From Endocalyx cinctus (lineage: Eukaryota > Ascomycota > Sordariomycetes > Amphisphaeriales > Apiosporaceae): a stretch of DNA of 64,000 nucleotides. This document shows, in pieces, positions 1 to 12,548 of this stretch. The DNA lies in the NCBI GenBank assembly GCA_001600455.1, contig BCKC01000005.1, positions 2,976,001-3,040,000 on the forward strand, written 5' to 3'. The first letter of the stretch is position 1; every line of letters starts with the position of its first letter. Under the pieces are notes generated by a model. That model saw only the letters and a list, made by a program, of their open reading frames with translations. It made no database searches and was not told where the DNA came from. The position numbers and the translations under genes were made by a program.

Positions 1-3000
1 ACGTGCTCTTTCCTCCGCTAACTTCTTCTCTTCGGCTTCCTCCCTAATTATTCGGATTTGCATATCGAGATCCGCCATATTCAAATCATGCTTCACTTTC
101 GCGTTCAGTCGATTATCCTGAATCTTTTTGTCCCTCTCTAATATTTGGTCATCCCGATAGTCTTCCACATCGCAAACTTTGCACCTTTGGGTCCTTTGTG
201 TAGCATAGCAAAGCTGCTTTAGTGCATGTCCTCGGGGACACTTAAAATCGACGATTTTTTGACAACGAACTTTCGAGTGATCAGTGCGATAATGGCAACT
301 CTTTTCGCATGTATGTACCCCGCAGCTCATAGGTTGGTTGCTGTATATTCTCTTAGCATCAAGTTGTTAAAAAAATACAACATGAGAGACTTACCAAAGC
401 TCCTTACATCCGCCATCTGGGCACTCTCTATCGAAGTCTTCGGGTAGACGTAAGATCGCACTCCTTGTAGGATGCTGTTCGCATTTCACTGGAATTCCAT
501 CATATACATGATTTTTGGCTTTGAGCATATCAATGAAACGTTTCCATAATGACCCCCCCTTTTTGGAGGCTGTGAATGTCTCTGCATTCCCAATTAATAT
601 GAGGCCATTTCTAGCCCGAGAAATCAGCACATTAAGTCGTTCTGGAGCTGACATGAAGCCTATATCCCCATTTCTGTTGCTCCTAGTCAGTGACAAGATG
701 ATAATCTCACTTTCATCGCCTTGGAAGTTGTCTGTACCTTGTCAATATATTTGAACAAGTTAATGAGACTACAAAGCTTCTAACTTACCTATCGTAGATA
801 TCCTAACCTTTGGTTTATTAACTTGAGCTGTTCCCGAAGGCATCAAACCCGCCCGAACAAGGTCATGTGAGTCAAGGTCATTTAGAACCGGGTCATTGTC
901 TTTGCTCAGTTCATCTCTCAGAAGGCAGAGTTGACCAAGGTAAGGCGTCAAAATGGTAATCTTCTCTGAAGGCATATCGATGTCTTGTTGGCTGAGATAG
1001 CGTAAGCATTTTATCGCCATGCTTATCTCATACGGGTTCTTTTTTGTCGAAGGAGATGTTCCATCTTTCCAATCGCATACATTGTGTATTTGTTCTTCTG
1101 GATGTTGGTGGTTTAAGAAGATGATATAATCTTGTAGCCCTTTAACACCGGGTCGATTCTTCGTGCTATCGGCATCGACGAGGTTCGGGTATGTCAATTC
1201 TCTCACGAAGTTGGATATTTCAGGACGCATCCGGTGCTGTTGGTTCAACGTGGTGTGGGGATACTCCTTAATGATGAGCCTTTCCAGGAGCGATCGATTG
1301 AGGTCGTAGCCATCGCCTTTCTCTACGCTGAGAGCGAAGTTAACTCTCGGTCGTAGCTGCTGGTGGTCTCCGATAAGGATGAGCTGTTTTGTATCCGGTC
1401 CCAAAGCCGTCAAAATGTGGCTCTCGAGTATTTCCCCTGCCTCTTCCACAAGAACTACTCCAGGACGTGCTGAATTCAGCATTTGCACGTACTTCGCCGC
1501 AGCCGTCGTAGTGCAAGCAATAATGCGCTTTGATTTGAGGACGGTCAGCTCCTTTACCGAATATACAGCCGTGATCATTCTGAGTTTCTCATTATAGCGA
1601 CGTCCGGCAGATTTAACTGCGTCCAGCCTTTCTTTAATGATGTCCTGCTCCCATTGACGGTACAATATGTTTCGCTCGTGTGCTTTGATATTCCAAACCT
1701 CAGGATACTTCTGTGATACCTTCTTGAACGGTGCTGCATCTTTTCCTCGGCGCCATTTATCTAACAGATAAAAGGTGCCATCGATTGATTTTCCCTTCTT
1801 CCCGACTTGCACTGTTCCATCTCTTTGTGTTGGTACTTCAAATGCGGAGTAAAAAGGTGGACCCTCGGTCAGAAATTCGAGATATTCAAGGAGGTCATGT
1901 TTCGTAACAGCCTGCTGTTCCAAGCCAGAGAATGCCTGTTTTAGACTCTCGCCTTCATCCTGAGCTTCTCGTTTCATCCAGTCGAGGATGTTGCGTTGCT
2001 CTTGGGTAAGCTTTACCTGAAATGCTGCATCTTTCATTGACAAGTCTCGGACAGACGGAGCAGCCTTCTGCGATGATCCAAGACGAATGATTTCGTTCCT
2101 TGGAATACCTAGGTTGATAGCATCTTGAATAAATTGATCAAGAGCGTGATGCTTATAGGTTACGATTAGAATCTTCTCATCAGTGTTGCAGAAAATAGCC
2201 TTGACAAGCAGTGCTCCAATGAATGATTTTCCGGTCCCTGTGTAGAGTTAGGTATAAGTAAGGTGGCTTCTATCGATGACTAGAAATAATTAACTCACCT
2301 GGAGGTCCTTGAATCGCACTTAGCCTACTGAATAATCCAGAGAGAAAGCATTTGGTCTGTGATTCATCCAGCATTGTTGGTTTTGGAAGCTGGAGAGTAT
2401 CTTGAATATTGACTGAAGAATCGCGTGACAAATCTTTCCCAAGTTTCACGAGCTCGGGCGCAATCGGGTAATTTGGTAGCTGAACTGTTGACGTGGCGTT
2501 CCAGCGAAGTATCTCATCATCAAAAACCAGTTCCTTCATCTCCTGCAGCTGCTTCAGAATGGGTTCGTAGGAGAATAACGCGGTGCTCAATTGCACTATT
2601 GCGACATCTTTTGCTTTCTTGATTATGCATATCACTTTCTCTGAATTGGCCCCTGGAATTTCCAGGCAGATAATCGGCGGATTCATCACGAGAAAATCTT
2701 CTTCGCGGATCAACGTAGCTAGTGTAGCCACCTCATCATCTGCCATTAAACAGACCAAGGATGCATGCTTGAGGTATTTAGGATTGTCTCTAAGGAATTT
2801 CCTTCGCTTTGCATCGCTTTTCTTGTTCAATGGCTCTAGGTCATTCATGCACCGGAATTGTAAAGCCCATGGGCTTCGTCCATCGCAGTGGACCCCGACC
2901 ATAGAAAGATAATGGATGGAGAATGCTTTGCGGCGTCCTTGTGATAGATTTGGTGCTACATGTAGTTCTTCTCTCATATCCCGCACCATGTCCTCGCGCA

Positions 3001-3763
3001 GCAGGCGAAATTGGCCGTCAAGGTGGAAAGCAAGCCCGTTCGATCGACTTGAGAGGGCGCTGGTTTCATGAGCTTGTGGAAGGTAAGGATCAACTGCGAC
3101 AAGCTCATCAGAAGTAGGCATAATTGCAATCTTGCTTATCTCGGAGAAATCATTATCGTGTCGCCCACCAGGTCCATCCTTCTGGTTTGAGTGCCCTGCG
3201 ATTAAATTCTCAACGATTTTTGCAATCCTCTGAGCTCGTAAGCGGACTGTCTGCTTGGTCGACCCGAATAATCTTCTCTTTATGTTGCTGTCCTGTGCGA
3301 GGGGTACAAAACTGGCAGCTTTTTCTTTTGGTAGGGAAAAAAGCTCGACCAGGAGCCAAGAGAAGGCATCCTCGCCATCTGCGGTCAGATTAGATGACTT
3401 AAAAGCGGTGATATATGCGTCCCAGGCAAGTTCAGCATCTATATAGCTGAGTATGAGTTGCTGCAGAACTACACCACCGCACAGTGTCTTCAGCTCTGGT
3501 GCAGCAAGGTAAAGAAGTAGCGGTGTGATAGATTCACAAAGGAAAGTGAGCTCGATACTTGAGCTAAGAGCTGACTGAAAACTAGCACGTCCGTGCTCAC
3601 TTGCTTGGATTTTTTGGACGCACAATGTCTTGTTATCTTGGTCACAGATTGCTTCGAGGAATAGCTTGGCATTTTGACTGTCAATAGTTTTCTCGCCCCT
3701 AAGAACACCCGAGAAGAGAGATCGTAGTTTGATACTCCGAGGAGAAGTTTTCTGGCTTGGCAT
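1..3763 (-). CDS. NF-X1-type zinc finger helicase, ZNFX1-like (3' end cut by window edge)
   Basis: Inferred exons on the minus strand are 3763-2299, 2237-789, 731-395 and 340-<1, all with GT...AG introns of 54-61 bp. The Walker A motif GPPGTGKS is split by the first intron, and joining the exons restores it exactly. Downstream lie the NHALDQF-like segment (YKHHALDQF), EEAGE (motif II), GDHQQLRP (III) and STIDNFQGDE followed by SRARNGL (V/VI), as in superfamily 1 Upf1-like helicases. The last exon encodes Cys/His-rich NF-X1 fingers (SCGVHTCEKSCH, CPRGH) and then a charged coiled-coil-like segment. The start at 3763 (MPSQKTSP) opens the long first exon. Family knowledge: ZNFX1-type proteins are RNA helicases linked to small-RNA pathways and antiviral RNA surveillance. 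A role in fungal RNA silencing is only an inference here. The C-terminus lies outside the window. Confidence 0.9.
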
Positions 3764-5207
3764 ATTGGTGGTTCAATTTGGAATGTGTATGTTCGATAAG
3801 GTAATGAATCTTCGTAAAAAAAGGATGAATTAGAAGTTGAAGTCTTCTCCAGGGTTTTAGACAGCTCTCTACAGTAAAGTTAAACTCTGTGATACATGGA
3901 CAATCCTCGCTCGGATTGCTGTCATACCAATATTAGCAAGCTTATCCCTTGGTGCATATGCGGAATCAGTAGCTAGAGACTTCATTTTACTCCGTACCGC
4001 ACAAACCAGTAAGCAGCGTGATGGAAAAAAAAAACATAGAATCGTAAATCTAAAAAAGAAATATAGAGTTTTATTAACTGTAGAAATTAAAAAAAAAATT
4101 ACCTCATTTGGGTGCCTCTTCAACATAAAAAACGTGAACTAATTATAAGTGTGTATCACAAAGCTCCAGTTCAAACCTCGGGGTAAATTGATCACACACC
4201 CAGCATCTTTCCGAGCAGTCCATTCTTCTAGACTGCAAACTAATCATGAGAGGTCAACAGTTTACTGGTATAATTAATACATCAGAATTATTTAGTCCGA
4301 ATTATTGACGTCCAAGTGACATCAGAAAAGCTCATGGTGGTTACTTACAGTATGAAGCCACACACCACCATTTATACATATATATACATATCATACGGAG
4401 ATAAAATAAGGTGTTAGTAAGATAATAAACAAAAACTAAACGTTGACTTGGAGATATAAATACCCAAAAGTAAGGTTGCATAAAACGGAGAGAAGAAAAT
4501 AACAAGCTGAACAACTCACCCGTCCGGATACTGCGGGGCCTGCAGGGCCATTATTAGGCCACCACTTTCACTATACCACGATCACTCTTACATATTCAAA
4601 TCATCATTATATGGCCATCTGGTAGAACCCATCAACAACATTATCAATACCGCGGCTCCTCTGTGTCGCACGACCATACCATGGAGCTTAAATTTATTAA
4701 GGGAGTAGTTTTCCCCCAGTTGGTCGCTGCAGTTTTTCTTGTTCTTGAAACTTGGACCTTCGCAATGGCACTCACTATTTTGTCATCTCGTTAGTGAAAC
4801 ATTCTACAATTTAAGAAAAAAAAAAAAGAGATTTAGAATCATTCAACTTCTTACTCCCATGTCCATTAACTACAAACGGGCTTATAACTCGCGTCCCCAT
4901 CAGCACCACCGTCGCAGGATACGTCGCAGTCGGTGGCGGGATTGAGACAGAGGCTCGGATTAGGCACGTATATGCATTTGCTAAACGTCATGATGAGGAA
5001 CATCTTTTAGTCAATTAATGACTCATGAACCAGAAGTACATAAAGGCATGTTCAATTAGTGCCACTTGCCCGCTACCGTTATCACAATCAGCCACGTTGT
5101 TCACGGAACATTTGGTGCTCATACAGTACAGTTTCCCTTGCTTTTGCAGACTGGTTCCTCAGGATTGGGTCTGCAGTTTCAGTACGTGATGGGGCAGTAA
5201 TACTACT

Positions 5208-5299
5208 CGTGCTACGCCCCACTTATAAGGGATTCGTTTGGGACTCACCACTATAAGTGGTGAGCTCAAGCGAACTGGTGATAAGTGGGGCGTAGCACG
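5208..5299. repeat. long imperfect hairpin (MITE-like foldback)
   Basis: The outer arms are 19-bp perfect inverted copies: cgtgctacgccccacttat at 5208-5226 and its reverse complement at 5281-5299. A second nested pair, ctcaccact (5244-5252) and agtggtgag (5256-5264), closes the centre with a 3-base loop. The segments between the two pairs also pair partly (tcgtttggg against ctcaagcga). The overall shape is that of a small foldback element. No target-site duplication is obvious. Confidence 0.75.
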
Positions 5300-5955
5300 G
5301 GTAGATGTAGAAGAAGTATTGCTAATCCGGGTCGGGAAGCTTTGCTTTGTCGAGGATGTTATAGTGGAGCTAGCTAGTAATGTAGTAATTATTCGAGGAG
5401 TTTAAGATCGCTGATGCTATCGCCGGACAGTTAGTAGTCGTGCTCGTTGAAAAAGTAGTACTAGTAAACACGCTGAAGTTGTTGGCTTGCAAGCTCTATA
5501 GGATTTTAATGGGTTAGGTTATATGGCCGATGTGTCCTAAAAAGTCCACATGTTTAGGGAAATTGATGATGCAGTCGTGCATATAGTAATTACTGTATGA
5601 TTGTTGTCGCAGTGGTTGGACAATTCCTCTGTGCGAGGGGGATGGCATCCCTTTCGTCTTCACCTGAGACTTGATGAACATGGTCACGGAATGCATGGAC
5701 TAGAAAATAGGAAATAATCGATTTTTCATCTTGAAAGTATCCTTAACCACCTTCACTGGTGAACACCGCCCCTTGTATCGCCCCTGACCCTAATGGCGAT
5801 ACTTCTCGTCAACAAGGTTCTGGGCCACTCTCCATTCACAAGAGACTTAGACCAGATTCCAGCGTTTCAACGAAAGGTCTTCACTCTCGAGTTTCCGTAC
5901 TGTCCTTTCCATAAATAATTGTGCCTCGAGCGTGAAAGATGCAGTGCTGCATGTT

Positions 5956-6372
5956 GGCGATTCAGTAATTCCACCAGTCCTAGCATTGGAGTCTCGGCGA
6001 TCGAACGCTCCCGACTCTTCGAGGATTTTGGGATTGATTGATATATAACTTAGAGAATAAGTATTCCAGGGTGGTGGACTGGTGTATGGGGTTTTGACAT
6101 AAATAGATCGTACTGACGGAGTATGGGCCATAAAATATGTGAAGATTATATGGGAACTTTGGCCTTCCGGCCGTAACTTAGAACGAAAGCAGTCTACTTG
6201 AAAATTTTCTGAAAGGAAGCGTGTCTTCTAAATTGACTATGGGGCCTGGCTTGATCTTGACAAGTGAAGCCAGAATATGTCTACTTTTTATACGTGAAGT
6301 GACCATACCTTCGGACCCTTCCCGGCGTACCATGTCATCCGGAGGCACTTCGGCCCGGCTACCCTAACCACG
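5956..6372 (+). repeat. dispersed repeat, copy 1 (about 0.4 kb)
   Basis: The stretch is clearly similar, in the same orientation, to 22628-23021. The block ttccggccgtaacttagaac is identical at 6165-6184 and 22813-22832. Flanking blocks such as aaattttctgaaagg, ggcttgatcttg and gtcatccgga also match, separated by substitutions and small indels. The best-conserved part is 6061-6372. It encodes no protein, so it is a non-autonomous or degenerate element. Its ends are uncertain. Confidence 0.8.
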
Positions 6373-6533
6373 CTCCTGACACAATAACCGGGGTATGAAT
6401 CTAAAAAACGTAACTATTTAGACTAGGGTGTGGATCTATATATAAAAATGTAGCATTTGCACAGTTACTTCTTCAGGCTGCCGTAAAAAATTGATGCTAG
6501 CCAAAAAATGGATCTTGAGAGTGGTTCGTTTTT

Positions 6534-6579
6534 TTGGCAGAATAGCCCCCTATTATTTGGCAGAATAGCCCCCTATTAT
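6534..6579. repeat. 23-bp tandem duplication
   Basis: Two consecutive perfect copies of a 23-bp unit containing ggcagaatagccccctatta. No gene overlaps it. It may be a simple replication-slippage product. Confidence 0.8.
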
Positions 6580-7068
6580 TTGGCCCCGGTTCTTTCTCCA
6601 CCACAGCTGATGTTATATTTAGCTATTCAGCTGCATTTAATGCTAAATACTCAACTTGTATGTTCTGCGGATTGCAATGATACGTGCTTATCGAACCCCA
6701 ATTGATCGGCGGAAGAAGGCTGAATGTCAGTACCACCTTCTTAGTTGAAACACTTGTCCAACCCCATATGCATTGCGCCACCTTAGAATGACATCTATTG
6801 TCGAGAATTCTTATCCTACGAGTAAAAATAAAGAATCTTCAAAAGTAGACATAGATATTAATTTTGCCAGTGATTCAATGCCTCTGTTTCTTATAGTTAA
6901 ATATCTCAATCCGATTTCTCAATGAATAGAGCTCCAAATAATCATCATCTTCAAATAATTAGACAAATTAATTATATTGGCACGATCTATATATTATTAC
7001 GAAGTGCCTTCGACTGATCATACCGCCTATTATCGAGTAGTTATAGTCTCGACATATCTGTCCCTGAT

Positions 7069-10000
7069 ATGGCGTCCGAATGGAAACCATTCTATCTCCG
7101 ACCAGCGTTTTTACTTTGTTATAGCTTTATCCTAGTGCTCCTGATTGTTGTTCTCGAGATACTACTCTCCGTATCGAAAAAAAATCAGGGATTAGCACCA
7201 GGACAAGACGATTTCCATTATCTGTGGACCTACGGACCGACCGCTTTCACGACATTACTTGCCGTAGTCTGGTCTCGAGCAGTCTTTCAGGCACAGTCAG
7301 TAACACCGTGGCTCCACGTATTAGGAGAACAGAAGTCCAGTATCGATGAGGCTCTTCTTTTGGACTATACCTCCATGGTGCCTCTGGTAGCCATATTTAA
7401 ATCGTTTAAGCGCCGCGATTGGGCGGTCGGCGTCACCACTATCGGCCTTTTGGCTTTGAAACTGGCCGTCATTTTATCCACCAGTCTTTTGGATGTCGAG
7501 TGGGAGAGCATTGTGCGTGATAGTGTACCAATCACGCTAGAGACGGCACTTTCAAACGATACTCGAACCGTGGCTCCCCTCGAACGCTTGGAATTTTACG
7601 CAACTCTAGAGATGATGAAGGGAAACGCCCCATACCCGAAAGGCACTGCAGACGGTCTTGCATATCAGACTTTCCATTCAAATGTCACTGATTTCACGGA
7701 GCTGCAGACAACTGTGAACGGGTTTATGAGTTACATGGAGTGTGATATTGCACCGTTAATATCAGAAATTGAATATGATCACGAATCTTCCGTTTTCTCT
7801 GCATCCCTGGAGTCTTATCACTGCAACATAGGCTTGAATTTTAGTTCGCCTTACTTCTCGATCGATGTCCCAAGTAAAGACTCTATTATCCCAGCTGGCC
7901 AGTCTCAGGTTTATATGAGCCGGATGATAGTTGGCCACTGCAATAACGTGACTGGTTTGGATGACAGTCGGATAGTCTTGGTATCTGGCCTGGTGGAGTA
8001 TTTTTGGGACTCCTTCGGAATCTCTCAAATTTCCAGCTTCAAGCCCTCACAGGTATATATGAAAAACTCTACCCAAGTAATATGTCAGCCAAGATACCGG
8101 TTTCCCATGATAGACTTAGTCCAGAATGGAACTGATACTACTCGGGTTTCATGGCTAGGTTATTCAAATACCTCCTTGCCATATATTCACCCCTGGAATA
8201 TCATGGAAGCTATACTCGAGTCACACGATTCTGTCGTTTCCGATGGTATGTCTAAAGGACGACGAGACTTGTATAATGGAGAAGTTGACGTCGATGATTT
8301 CATGTCACACATATTTGAAAGTACCGCTCCTGCATTGTCCTCACAGTCAATACTTGAACCCCCGTTTCTGAGTTCAATCATTTCTCGCTATTGTCGAGTA
8401 TTTGCTACCCAAATTGCTGGAATATCCCTCTTCCGTCCCGTGTCTAGTCCGTCGATTGCTTCGGCAACGATTCAAAAATATCGGCTTATCGTTAACGACG
8501 TCGCATGTCAGGGATTGGTAGCTTTATTTGTCCTATCCCTCATTTGCTGCATAGCGACATCCGTCCTCTGGTGGAATAAATCAGGTCTACCTCGGAGAAT
8601 AAATAACATCATTGGCGCTGCGGAGGCATACGCAGATGATTCTATACTTCGGAACAAAATAAACTATCCCAGGCCACTAGTGACATACTCGGACTCGGAC
8701 ATGGAATCAAAACATGAAATTTTCCACGGAATCGAATGTTCACAAGAGATGGTAGATACTGCTGATACTAAGCTTGATGACAGACAGAAGTTAGACATCG
8801 ACAAAGCCATCTCGAAGAAATACTCCGAGATACCGGGAACTTCCCCAACCGTACTGCGGCCAATCGTCGTAGCGTTTATAGCTATCCTGCTGATTGTAAT
8901 TATTGTATTGCTGGAGACCCTCCTCCGTACGTCTCAGAAGAATCAGGTGTTTTGCAAAAAGGGAAATGACCTTTATTTGCGGTATGGATCGTCCATCATA
9001 CCAGCTGCAGTGTTAGGTCTCGTCGCTCTCTACTTTGAGTCGGCCGACTACGAGGGTCGTACGTTGACGCCATACCAGCTTATGTCCGGTAGCTCCAGCT
9101 CCAATAAGTCGCTTCATCTAGACCTATTGAACAGCGCGATGCCAAAGATTATTTGGTCGGAAATTCAGTCTAAGAGTTATGCTAGCCTAGCAATAACCAT
9201 GGCCACATTGATCGCCGCCTTGTTCACCACGTTCACGGCCCCCCTTTTCAAAGGAGTTATGGAATCAGACATATCTACAACTCAACTCATGACAACCAGA
9301 TTGCTTCATACATTTGCGGCTAACGGGGCCGGTGCTTCAGACCCAGTTGTGGCTTCGCTTATTCTACGAGCTAATTTGACATACCCGCCCTATACATATG
9401 AAGATCTAACATTTGTGGGAATCGCGCTTCCAGACTTAAATGCGACGGATGATAACACTACGGAAATAGAGAATAAAGCAGGAGAGTTGATTCATACCAC
9501 CATTCCTGCACTACGAGCACGTCTCGATTGTACGTTCCCAGAGGTCCAAGTATTGCCAGCCGAGTCCTGGTTCGAAATCAGTGTAGAAGGGGAAGGCGAG
9601 AGGTAAGAAAACAATACGCTATTAGTTTTCGGCAGCATCAAACTAAAAATTTGGTAAAATAGCCGTGCGTTTGAATTTTTAGAGGGCACAGTCAGCCCTC
9701 ACGGAACAACTTTTGGCATGACAACCTGGGCCAAGAGCAGCATGGTTTACGCCTGGGGCCAAGTCTTTAACCACACAGGGGGGGTATTCTCTGCAAATGT
9801 CACGGCTATGGCGTGCAACGAAACAATCGAGGCCGTTGATGTCCAGACTACGGTATACTCCAGTAATTATTCAGTATACCCTCAGTCCCCTCCGCAGCCT
9901 AACGAAGCCTCCGTGAGAATATCTTCTGCATCGTATAAGACTACATCGATGCAAAATGTTTACTATGGGCTACTGAGTCACGACTCTAGTCCACTGGTCG

Positions 10001-10647
10001 ATCCTTTCTTTTCTATTCTTACGACTTCCACGCGCGGCTTGCCGGTTTCCTTCGAGGATCTCGGAGACGTTTCGAAGGCGGCGCAGGTAGAAACAGCGAT
10101 ACGTTTTCAGCATGGCCTTATACGTGCTCAGTTCGGCAATTTAAATTTGCGGAGTGGGATTTCATGGGAGCCAAAGATTGCACTGCCAGATCGATTTCCT
10201 CCTTCGGATGAGAGGAACGAAAAGGTCACGTACCCAGCGACAGTCGAGGTACCCAATGCACGTCTATGTATCATACAGGACGCGGAAGCGACGAGGATCC
10301 TCGAGAGCTTACTAGGAGTAGTAGTTATCCTTGTGGTGGTATGGAAGATATTCGTGCCAAGAACGGACATTCTGCCTCGTGATCCAAGATCGATCCTAAG
10401 CGTTCTGGCTCTCATTGTTGGTGGGAATCTTGTAGATTTCCTACCCAAGAAAACTACCGAAACTCTGGATGATTACGACGCCTCAAAAGATCAGCTGTCA
10501 ATGGATGGACTCGTATGTTGGATCGGTTGGAAAACAGTTGAAAAGGTCGAAGGTGGAAATGCTACCCAGTACGGAATTTGGATTTTGACACCAGAAGAGG
10601 AGAGAAATGCCGATGGTACAGTGCAGGTAAGGCATATCATATCCTAA
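7069..10647 (+). CDS. DUF3433 multi-pass membrane protein with two repeats
   Basis: Exons 7069-9602 and 9663-10647 with a 60-bp GTAAGA...TAG intron give about 1172 residues. Two homologous modules are visible. The first begins at residues 5-100 (PFYLRPAFLL, a membrane helix ending LLSVSKKNQG, then HYLWTYGPTAFTT and PWLHVL). The second begins near residue 600 (LRPIVVAFIAIL, LLRTSQKNQ, YGSSIIPAAV, LTPYQL). The LRP-helix-(S)KNQ signature matches the fungal DUF3433 family. Each module ends in a further hydrophobic helix (near residues 482-502 and 1060-1075). Between them lie long extracytoplasmic-looking segments with several N-x-S/T sites. The function is unknown; members are common in Sordariomycetes. 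A possible further 3' intron near 10627 (GCAG|GTAAGG) leaves the last few residues uncertain. Confidence 0.85.
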
Positions 10648-11384
10648 CTCCTTTGTTAGCGTTTTCTGGCCTACCCGTGACTAGAGTCTTACAGTCCACT
10701 ACATGTCCTGTATTAGATTATCTTTAGTGGTACAAACCCCCCTTAGTGGAATGGCTACTAGGCCTAAAATGTATTTTAGCTTATCACTTAATTGGCCCTC
10801 AAGTCGCAGATCAAAAGCGAACGTCCGTTATGACATGATAGGTTGCAACGGCTTATAGTCATGGATCTCCACATAACTTTTCACCCCTCTGGCTTCCCGC
10901 AGGAGCAGCGACGTCATCACAATATCTTCATTTTGTTTTTACGCCTAACATTTACACATGTACTCCCGTTAATACGTACCGTTACGCAGTGGCCCTTGCT
11001 GAAAAAACCGTGGCCTACAAGCTTACTTAGTCTTCTTGTTTTTTCTTTAATACATTTTTTAGCCCAAACAAATATTTATATTTCTTCAAAACCCTTTTTA
11101 TCATGATACCTCCGTCTTTCACTTCTCAATAATATAAATTCTATACATATAAATTTTTAATTTGTTTATTAGATATATATATAATTGGTAAGTTTTTATA
11201 ATAATTAGCCTATGTTCCAACTAGTTTAACCACTGCTTGCCAGGCAGTCACCAGATAATTGGGACCCGAGTACAGCGATCAGTCTATATAAGGGTGCCTG
11301 CTGTTAGAAGTTTTGATAAGACAGGAACCTACATTTCCTTTTCCCATCTTCCCACAATCATTCGGGGTGCTTTTTCCAGAAACG
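10648..11384. other. intergenic; TATA-containing promoter of the DUF4419 gene at its end
   Basis: Strongly AT-rich with no supported gene. A ctatataagg TATA-like box at about 11283 lies about 100 bp upstream of the chosen ATG of the following gene. Confidence 0.5.
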
Positions 11385-12548
11385 ATGCCAGTTATTGTGC
11401 GCCCCGCTAACCACCCGCCACGACGATGGCAAGGTAAAGCCGCCACGTCGGCAAGCACACTATTCGAAGCCTCCTGTAGCGACGAAGCCAAGAGGTGCAA
11501 GCAAATCATACAGTCCTCATTCGGGGACCTAACGGCCACCGGCTCATCGTCTAACGGTTTTGTCTACGCCGCCATATCCGCTTACAACCAGCACCACCAC
11601 CTCATCATCCGACCAGAGGATGTCTGGTTCGCCATCTTGACGCAACTGAGCTTCTACATAAACGCCAATGCCGAGGACCTCCGCTCCCTATTCGTCGCGC
11701 ACGAGGGCCAGAAGGACCTCGAAGTTGTCGACATCGGCACCGTCCAGACGGCCGACTTTGGGAAACTGGCGGTGCAGATGACCGGAGAGATACAGAAGAA
11801 CGTCGTCGATGGTGTGCTTCGCGATTGGATTATGCCTAATTTCAGCACTACTACCCCGACGGATACCATCACCGCCGCGATCCTGATGATGGGCTCGATG
11901 CAGAAGTATTTTACTTACACCATGTCGTTGCTGTGCGGCATCCCGTCTGTCGCTCTCTTGGGCGAGGAGGCAGACTGGGTAGCTCTACGGCGGCGTCTTG
12001 ACAAGCTGACGAAATTTGGCCGGGAGGCCCGGCAGTTCTCGCACTTGCTCGCTCCCGTGCTGGACTTTTTCGTCCGCACCTTTGACGAAGCCGACGGCCC
12101 AGAGGTCGTCGATTTCTGGTCCAAGATTGCCCACACCGAGAACAACGGCTCCGGCCCTACCTATCTCTCTGGGTGGCTCGCGGCCTTCTGTTTCTGGGAT
12201 GCGGATGGCAAGTGTATGTACAGAGCTGGCGATGTCGGTTGCGAGATCAACGGCACCAGATATCATAAGATAGACATGAACGACATCCCCGTCGGCTACG
12301 CGTCCGTGCCCGTGACGGTAGACGACAACGGGCACGAGATCAAGACGAGGATGGTTGCTGGCTCGGTGGGCATCACGGTTTTGAGCAGCGGCGACAAGTT
12401 GGATACTAGCCGTACTCATAGCGGTTGGTATAGGCCCGCGTTTGGCGAGCTGCAATATACGCCCGTGAAGCCGGATGTGGGCGATATGACCGGTCTAGAC
12501 AGCCTACAGCCGGCGTCGGGCTGGTGGATGTATGAAATAGCTGAGTGA
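11385..12548 (+). CDS. DUF4419 domain protein
   Basis: Single-exon gene of 387 residues. I chose the second in-frame ATG (11385, MPVIVRPA) because the first (11313) lies only about 30 bp from a TATA-like box and would add unconserved residues. Conserved stretches fit the DUF4419 family: IIRPEDVWFAILTQLSFYINANAEDLR, WIMPNFSTTT, and a central YLSGWLAAFCFWD followed by DMNDIPVGYASVPVTV. No signal peptide or membrane helix is seen. The family is widespread in fungi and some other eukaryotes and has no established biochemical activity. Coding GC is higher than in the flanking DNA, which supports a real gene. The gene stands alone between AT-rich spacers. Confidence 0.85.
   Translation: MPVIVRPANHPPRRWQGKAATSASTLFEASCSDEAKRCKQIIQSSFGDLTATGSSSNGFVYAAISAYNQHHHLIIRPEDVWFAILTQLSFYINANAEDLRSLFVAHEGQKDLEVVDIGTVQTADFGKLAVQMTGEIQKNVVDGVLRDWIMPNFSTTTPTDTITAAILMMGSMQKYFTYTMSLLCGIPSVALLGEEADWVALRRRLDKLTKFGREARQFSHLLAPVLDFFVRTFDEADGPEVVDFWSKIAHTENNGSGPTYLSGWLAAFCFWDADGKCMYRAGDVGCEINGTRYHKIDMNDIPVGYASVPVTVDDNGHEIKTRMVAGSVGITVLSSGDKLDTSRTHSGWYRPAFGELQYTPVKPDVGDMTGLDSLQPASGWWMYEIAE

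Larger units (their letters stand above)
3764..7068. other. AT-rich intergenic region with repeats, no convincing gene
   Basis: Only short open frames occur here, without start context, family motifs or codon bias. The region contains a long hairpin (5208-5299), a dispersed repeat copy (about 5956-6372) and a 23-bp tandem duplication (6534-6579), listed separately. A TGACTCA word (Gcn4/CPC1-type) occurs near 5018, but with no gene close enough to use it. Confidence 0.6.

Noticed and set aside
5847..6131. 94-codon minus-strand frame
   Set aside because: Lies within the dispersed non-coding repeat and is not open in the second copy.
11985..12455. 156-codon frame antisense to the DUF4419 gene
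   Set aside because: No conserved features; the sense gene explains the region.
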